A DNA stretch of 64,000 nucleotides from Gibbula magus (lineage: Eukaryota; Mollusca; Gastropoda; Trochida; Trochidae). The first letter of the stretch is position 1, and each line of letters starts with the position of its first letter. Both the position numbers and the translations under genes were made by a program. Below, piece after piece: positions 58,447 through 64,000 of this stretch. The notes under the pieces were generated by a model, which did no database searches, had not been told where the DNA came from, and saw only the letters and a list, made by a program, of their open reading frames with translations. Location of the stretch: positions 36,494,656 to 36,558,655 of the forward strand of contig OW388291.1 of NCBI GenBank assembly GCA_936450465.1. The letters are read 5' to 3'.

Positions 58447-58505
58447 AGTAGCACAATCGGTTTCGGATCGAGAGTTTCTAGTTTGAATTCATCGGCAACT
58501 TTGTC
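58447..58505 (+). repeat. Possible diverged SINE head
   Basis: AGTAGCACAATCGGTTTCGG, then TAGTTTGAATTCATCGGCAA and CTTTGTCTG follow the order of the SINE head and early body at 55987-56065 with many changes. Confidence 0.4.
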
Positions 58506-58721
58506 TGTTCATTGTCTGGTCTGTTGCATATAACTGGTCCACAATGAAACCTCGTTGAACCGGACCCCGTATATCCGGAAACCCGACCATCCGCATGGTA
58601 GTATTTCAAATTTTCACTGTCACACGCAGTGCATTTCTATGTAAATAATGATTAGCTTAACTGAACATCTTGCTATCCAAACGGTTTTTAACTGTCACCA
58701 AAATGTGTGGATAAACAGGGT

Positions 58722-58891
58722 CTGACTGTATAGTGAGTTATTGTTTAACGCCGCTTCGGCAGTATTGCATCCATTAGCGGCGAGATATTTAATTTATTTG
58801 CCTAATTTAAAAAAAGAAAATTGCAATTGAAAAACAGAACAAGGCACGAAGGCCGCAAAAACATCAGCATATTATCACAACTGACCGTATA
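58722..58891 (-). mobile_element. 148-bp LINE 3' end with TSD
   Basis: Insert 58733-58880 covers the LINE terminus and most of the 3' UTR to ATTATCACAA. Flanked by CTGACTGTATA (58722-58732) and CTGACCGTATA (58881-58891), one mismatch. Confidence 0.88.
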
Positions 58892-58967
58892 TGCAGTAAG
58901 TGAGTGAGTTTTTGCTTAACGCCGCTTCGGCAGTATCACAGCCATTTGCGGCGATATATGCAGCAAG
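58888..58967 (-). mobile_element. 54-bp LINE 3' end with TSD
   Basis: Insert 58901-58954 (tail and hairpin with several changes) between TATATGCAGTAAG (58888-58900) and TATATGCAGCAAG (58955-58967). It lies beside the previous insertion and uses part of its right TSD. Confidence 0.87.
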
Positions 58968-60161
58968 GGTTTCACCAAATAACTAAAAAGGGCGTTCTCC
59001 GTGGAGTTCTAGCCGCCATGATGTAAGAGACATATTCCTGAAAGGGAAATATACCCCCATCTTACATAGTCCCATGCTTTCTTTTCATTTTGAGGGTGTC
59101 TTCTTGTTTCATGGGTCGCCGATATGTCTAAACATAGATCGATCAATATTGCTTAACGTTTTCGTCACATTGTTGCACAGGACGAAAAGTTGTGGAATCC
59201 GGAAGAATCCGGCAAGCGGATTCCACCAATTTTGTCCTGTGTTGTCATCTTAATTTTCAGTGTGCGAGTCTATCAATATCATTTGCGCGGGGAAAATAAG
59301 GGGAAAATCTATATTTAGACTGGGAAAGACCTTATTGATTATTGTGACTTCTCTTATTTCATGGTAAACAAGTGCAAGAAAACGTGTATATATTTTATGA
59401 CAATGTTTCTGTATTTTATCAACAGACGCAATAGCTGTTTCTGTGTATGGACATTCAATATAATTATCCTGAATGGTTGAATTCATTGTTATGGTCCATT
59501 TCCATGGTAACTCGTACCTTTATAATTAATTTAATTAAATGACCACAGATGTAAACAGGTTATCGCAAAACAAATGACAACAACTTTATTTTATATGTCA
59601 CAATAGACGTATATCTATTAGGGGCTTTCACATCACACCAAACAGAATTCTTGAGTAAGTAAAAAGTAAAGGGAAATAGCAGAATGGAGTAATTCGACAA
59701 AACAGTTAATGGTTCTTGATCGATTCTGACAGTTCTGTAAATCAGAATGCTATAAAGAAATATAGTATATGAATCAAAACGATAATAATAAATAATAGTG
59801 TATAATATACTATAATGATTGCTGTTTGCATAATTCGACTGACAGAAACGTGTTATGTGATATAGGAACGCATGACTGGAATTGATATAGGCGAAGCGGC
59901 GGAGAATATAATTGGCAGTATTTACATCAAAGACGGATTTCCTTTGAACTCGACAAGATGTATTTGTACAACTCTTCATAAAGAATTGAAATTACCATTT
60001 TAGCTGAATTTCCATTCACGGATATTGATGTATATGCTTTGATCAAGTCACTTCTCGCCCTCATCTATCAGCTGTGTTTGAAGAATGAATTACATTGTCA
60101 TTATTCATCTGAGGGAGATTCCCAGGGAAACCACAGACTTAAAAAGAACCCTTGCTTTTCT
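58968..60161. other. AT-rich spacer
   Basis: No gene supported. A 139-codon minus frame at 59560-59979 has no recognisable motif. Confidence 0.5.
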
Positions 60162-60221
60162 TTCACGGTAGAGTGAGTGAGTGAGTTATTGTTTAACGCC
60201 GCTTCGGCAATTCACGGTAGA
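60162..60221 (-). mobile_element. 38-bp LINE 3' end with TSD
   Basis: Insert 60173-60210 is a GTGA tail plus the last ~25 bp of the LINE, ending halfway through the terminal hairpin. TTCACGGTAGA at 60162-60172 and 60211-60221. Confidence 0.9.
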
Positions 60222-62687
60222 ATGTAACACGATAGTAAGTATACTTAACTTATAAAGTTGTCCAAAGTATTGTTATTCGTATTTTAAGATGTATCATTAT
60301 GTTCGAACATCTTTCATAAAGTGAAACCTGGTGACTTGGACAAAGGAAATAGACTGCTTTGTAGCTTTCAAACTATGATTTCCTTCAGATTCTTTGATCT
60401 AAAATGGAAATTGCGGCTCAATGTTTTTCCTGTTGACGTGCGTTTGGTATCGTATTTAAAAAGTTTCATGAGATAAGGGAATTGAATGTGATATGAGAAT
60501 GAAACAAATATGCATTTGCAAAGAGATAATTGAGAACTAAATTGTAGCAGTGCTAAGACAAATGCTAGCAAGATGAGATGAGTTGATGAGATTTTCCGTT
60601 ATAAATGCCAGTATAATCAATGTCTTAAATGTTTATAATATGAGCTTCTTTGATCTAAACTCATAAGATATTATGCTTTGCATCTAATTTATTCTTACCT
60701 TATGTTATAATTGTTAGAAAGGAAGTTGTTCTCAAACGACATTATCCAATTACATTGAAGACTTCAAACATGTAATGAAGGACACTCTCAAAGTCTAACT
60801 CTGTTAGCGCTTTGAGCACATCTAATGTGGAATCTAGCGCAATATAAGACTTCATATTATTATTATTATTATTATTAAAGTCTAATACAAGTTGAAAAAG
60901 GTATTCAATTACACGGTGGATGAGACGAAATTACCTTCTCCTTACACTCTCCTTATTCCCTTCCTATTTCCCCTACATGTACTTTGTCATACCACTTCTC
61001 TCTTTTCCCTATTGCTCCTTCTACTTCTACATCCACTTCTACCAATTCGTCTACCCTTCTACTCGTATGTTTTATATATCCTTCTACATGTCCTGCACAT
61101 GCTACTTACTGACTTAATTCAGCTATTTGTCCAATCTCCGCCCATCACATGATACTTCTTTTCAGACAAGGATTGATCGTCTCTCCACATTTCCACAATC
61201 AGTGTGTGTTGGACAATGTCGGAGTAGCTTTCCATTTGAGAGTGACACTAGCCTACTTAAATTGAATCAAAGTTTTGATAATTTTGAAAATTATCTTTTG
61301 AAAGTTGATAATGGGATTTTTTAATATTGCTAATTTGAAAAAATGAACTTCTAAAAGTTAAACATCAGACTTTTCACAACTGGTATAGTGTGCAACTATC
61401 CATGACTGAAAAAATAAGAACGAGAGGACAAAAAAATGACGCCATAGTGTAATTAACTTATGTGATATGTATTTCCCAATACGGCCGCAACGGCCAATAT
61501 ATTCCAACTTAAGATGGCTAATTTCTAAAGACAGCATCTTCGTGTTAGTGATAGACGAGGCACATCATGTTATTGAACTGTTAACATCATGTCACACATG
61601 TCAAATCAGTATCTAAATCTGAGTATGACAGTTTAGCTAAATTTAACAAAATAAAAAGACATGTCATTATGCAAGCACATGGTAAATGAAGTAAAACTGC
61701 ACTTGGATAAGTTATGACCACACATAGTTTTCAATGTGATTTATATTCACATCAGGTCTATAATGAAAGACAATCAAAATACAACTTACATGTAAGTCTA
61801 AAGTATGACACAAAATAAAGCATGCATTTAAACACATAACTAGCATGATAGATATTAGATGAACACTAGGCTGTTGGATATCTGCACAAATCTATCTAGA
61901 AACATTACGTTTTCTTATCTTCTTTTTCATAATGTATTTATAAAACCAGTAACCTTGTAAGATAGAATGGTGATTCATTCAATCTTGCCTTGAATAACCC
62001 TAGTCACAGTAATTATTTCACCATGAATCCAATTGTGAGCGACCTCTCCTGACCGCAAGATAACCTTTTGATTTCAGCACTGGCCATCGATAACGTCATG
62101 ATTAATCAACAACGTGTGATAAACAGTTAAACAAGGTAATCACCTTAACAACGCGTTCTTTGCCTTCTGTTATATTATATTATTTTGAGACTCAGTGACC
62201 CCGTCGAACTTTTGTCGACAATAATGCAAGTTAACCTACTAAAAGATTCGTATAATCACGTGATTTGCTCCCAGTAAAATAATGATATAACAAGTTCACG
62301 ACCTGTACCATTGGTTTCAGCGTTGAGTTAAATGGCAAATATTGAAGTCAGACGCAGAAAACGTATAATTCTGAGTTTTCCTTCTTTTTCAACCATCGAT
62401 ATTATTTCTTTTATTGATTTGACATGTGACGGTAGGCAGGCATTTTAAGAAGTTTAAATTAAATGAAGCAGAAGAGATGGCTGTCATTGACTTCACACTT
62501 ACATGTACTTTTCTGCTTTGGACTGAATTGATCGAGATCGTAATATCGTATTAATATCCAAGTACACATAGGTCCTTATGATATCCAATGGCGTGTTTCC
62601 GACATATGTAATTAACGTTTCAATTATATACTTTCTCTAATACACATTTGTGATCTTTAATTGTTATCACGACTTTCCATCATATGT
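60222..62687. other. AT-rich spacer
   Basis: No gene or RNA recognised. (ATT)n at about 60856-60878; a pyrimidine-rich stretch at about 60935-61110 holds two overlapping frames with no family similarity. Confidence 0.5.
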
Positions 62688-62804
62688 TGAGGTGAGGTGA
62701 GGCGAGTCGGGGTTTAACGTAACTTATATCGCGGCTGCGAGTATTATGGCAGGGAGAAAGCCCGCAACGCCATGTGGTTATGCACTAAGGTGAAACCTGC
62801 GAGC
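62688..62804 (-). repeat. SINE unit 1 of a three-unit array (truncated)
   Basis: GTGAGG tail, GGGGTTTAACG, then an internal loss of the segment around CAAGAGTATTTCAC, then GCGGCTGC, GGCAGGGAGAAAG and GGTGAAACCTGCGAGC. No head. Confidence 0.8.
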
Positions 62805-62940
62805 GAGTTGGTGTTTAACGCTGCTTTCAAGAGTATTTCACTTATATCGCGGCTGCTAGTAATTATGGCAGGGAGAAAGCCCGCATCGCCATGTGGTTAT
62901 GCTTTGCGGTGAAACCTGCGAGCATCGGCTGGAACTAGCG
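62805..62940 (-). repeat. SINE unit 2 (truncated, tail nearly absent)
   Basis: Begins GAGTTGGTGTTTAACGCTGC directly after unit 1 and runs to CGGCTGGAACTAGCG. No tRNA head and almost no tail, so it joined unit 1 directly. Confidence 0.8.
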
Positions 62941-63176
62941 AGTGAGTGAGTGAGTTGGGGTTTAACGCCGCTTTCAAGAGTTTTTCACTTATGTCGCGGC
63001 TGCTAGTATTACGGCAGGGAGAAAGCCCGCAACGCCATGTGGCTCTGCATTGCGGTGAAACCTGCGAGCAACGGCTGGAACTAGCGAACCATGGGTGGTA
63101 CCGTGCCCCTGGCGGGTTCGAACCCCGGACCTCTTGATCCGAAGCCGAATTAATGCGCTAACCACTGCGCTATCCC
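62941..63176 (-). repeat. SINE unit 3, full length with tRNA head
   Basis: Tail of GTGA type rather than GTGAG, then GGGGTTTAACGCCGCTTTC, the body, CCATGGGTGG and the tRNA head at ~63105-63176. The reverse complement of the head has box A-like TAGCGCAGTGGTTAGCGC and box B-like GGTTCGAACCC. Confidence 0.88.
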
Positions 63177-64000
63177 ACCCCCTTGTCTGCTATTGAATCC
63201 GTGTTTTTATTTTGCAGGTAGAAATAACCATCATGATTGATAAATAGCTACATGCGATTATTAACAAGATACACAAGAAATACTTGCATCATCATGGTCC
63301 CGCATAAGCAGGTGATTATTGATTAATTTAGAATATGAACTGTAAAAAAGAACCATAAACATTTAAATATTCTCATTTTCTATTTTGTTGACTTTTTTTT
63401 CCGAAAGCAAGGAAGAGAATGTTTATTAAGATTGTCAGAAACGCCTACATCATGACAACACATACATTTATTCCCTTTAACAAGATCCAGCAGCTGAGTA
63501 AATAATTCCATTAACGTCATATCCTGTAGAGTAGACGAGAATAGAGTATGCTTGTGTTATCTGCATTACAGTAGGGGCGATATTACACGTCTGTAACGTA
63601 GATATATTATATGTTTACCTCTCGTTGACACTTCAATTGGAAGTTGCAATGTGAGAGACTTTATCACACCACTGCGATGTTTGATATTTTAATATGCGTT
63701 TTCACTTCATACAAGTGTTTCTGAACAGTAGCTGTTTCTATATCAGAAAAGTGAGCAAACATATGTGTACTCACTAATATATACATGTACAAGCTTTAAT
63801 ATATGTGCATCCATGTATTTTAGAATTTACACTTCAGGGAAATTGGCGCCAAGAAGGGTTTCATCACAAATATATAGTATGAGGTGACAGTTTATTTACA
63901 CTGTACTTCGAATCAGTTATGTTCTTATTAAGTTGTAAATGTAGGCTCGATTATGCAAATCTCAAGTATTCTCATATGCAGAATTATCCACGTTGATTTG
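63177..64000. other. AT-rich spacer
   Basis: Nothing recognised to the window end. Confidence 0.5.

Noticed and set aside
59560..59979. 139-codon minus-strand frame
   Set aside because: AT-driven composition rich in Tyr, Ser and Ile, with no family match that I recognise.
63105..63176. Genuine tRNA gene on the minus strand
   Set aside because: It is the head of a full-length SINE, directly joined to its body.

Overview
This is AT-rich, gene-poor eukaryotic DNA, most likely from a marine mollusc and probably a gastropod. I infer this from the repeat types: an I-clade (Nimbus-like) LINE, a DIRS retrotransposon, and tRNA-headed SINEs whose 3' end carries the GTTTAACGCCGC motif with a short tandem tail, as I recall from gastropod genomes. 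I find no host protein-coding gene. All recognisable coding sequence belongs to mobile elements, nearly all on the minus strand.

Layout. 1-13.6 kb is mostly non-coding AT-rich DNA with a decayed LINE reverse transcriptase (6286-8074), a foldback element, a dispersed repeat and microsatellites. 13.6-17.05 kb is a small inverted-repeat element split by an internally deleted LINE (copy A, 13748-16830) that has a 12-bp target-site duplication (TSD). 18009-24441 is a nearly complete DIRS retrotransposon with gag, RT/RNase H/methyltransferase-like and tyrosine recombinase regions, inverted termini and an internal complementary region. 24471-54517 is a 30-kb nest of one LINE family bracketed by a single 11-bp TSD. 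54.5-64 kb is AT-rich flank with SINEs and several very short LINE 3' ends, each with its own TSD.

The nest. Full-length copy B (24568-30438) lies head-to-tail with full-length copy C, which starts at 30441 and ends at 54506. C is interrupted by a long-inverted-repeat DNA transposon (31966-35300, itself holding LINE fragment D), by a double-3'-end fragment E (35622-36238), by full-length copy G in its 5' UTR (39824-45680), and by a second insertion in its 5' UTR (46029-54455) made of pieces H, I, J, a DNA-transposon remnant and K. TSDs or matching host sequence on both sides let most of the nesting order be read directly.

How the parts work together. The LINE encodes ORF1 (RNA-binding, three zinc knuckles) and ORF2 (APE endonuclease, RT, RNase H, C-terminal Cys-His motif); the ORF1 stop and ORF2 start overlap as ATGA. 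The 3' UTR ends in a hairpin and a (CTCA)n tail. The SINEs end in nearly the same sequence and a comparable hairpin, so they probably use the LINE machinery. ORF1 is open in four copies; ORF2 is broken in every copy here, by only one in-frame stop in G.
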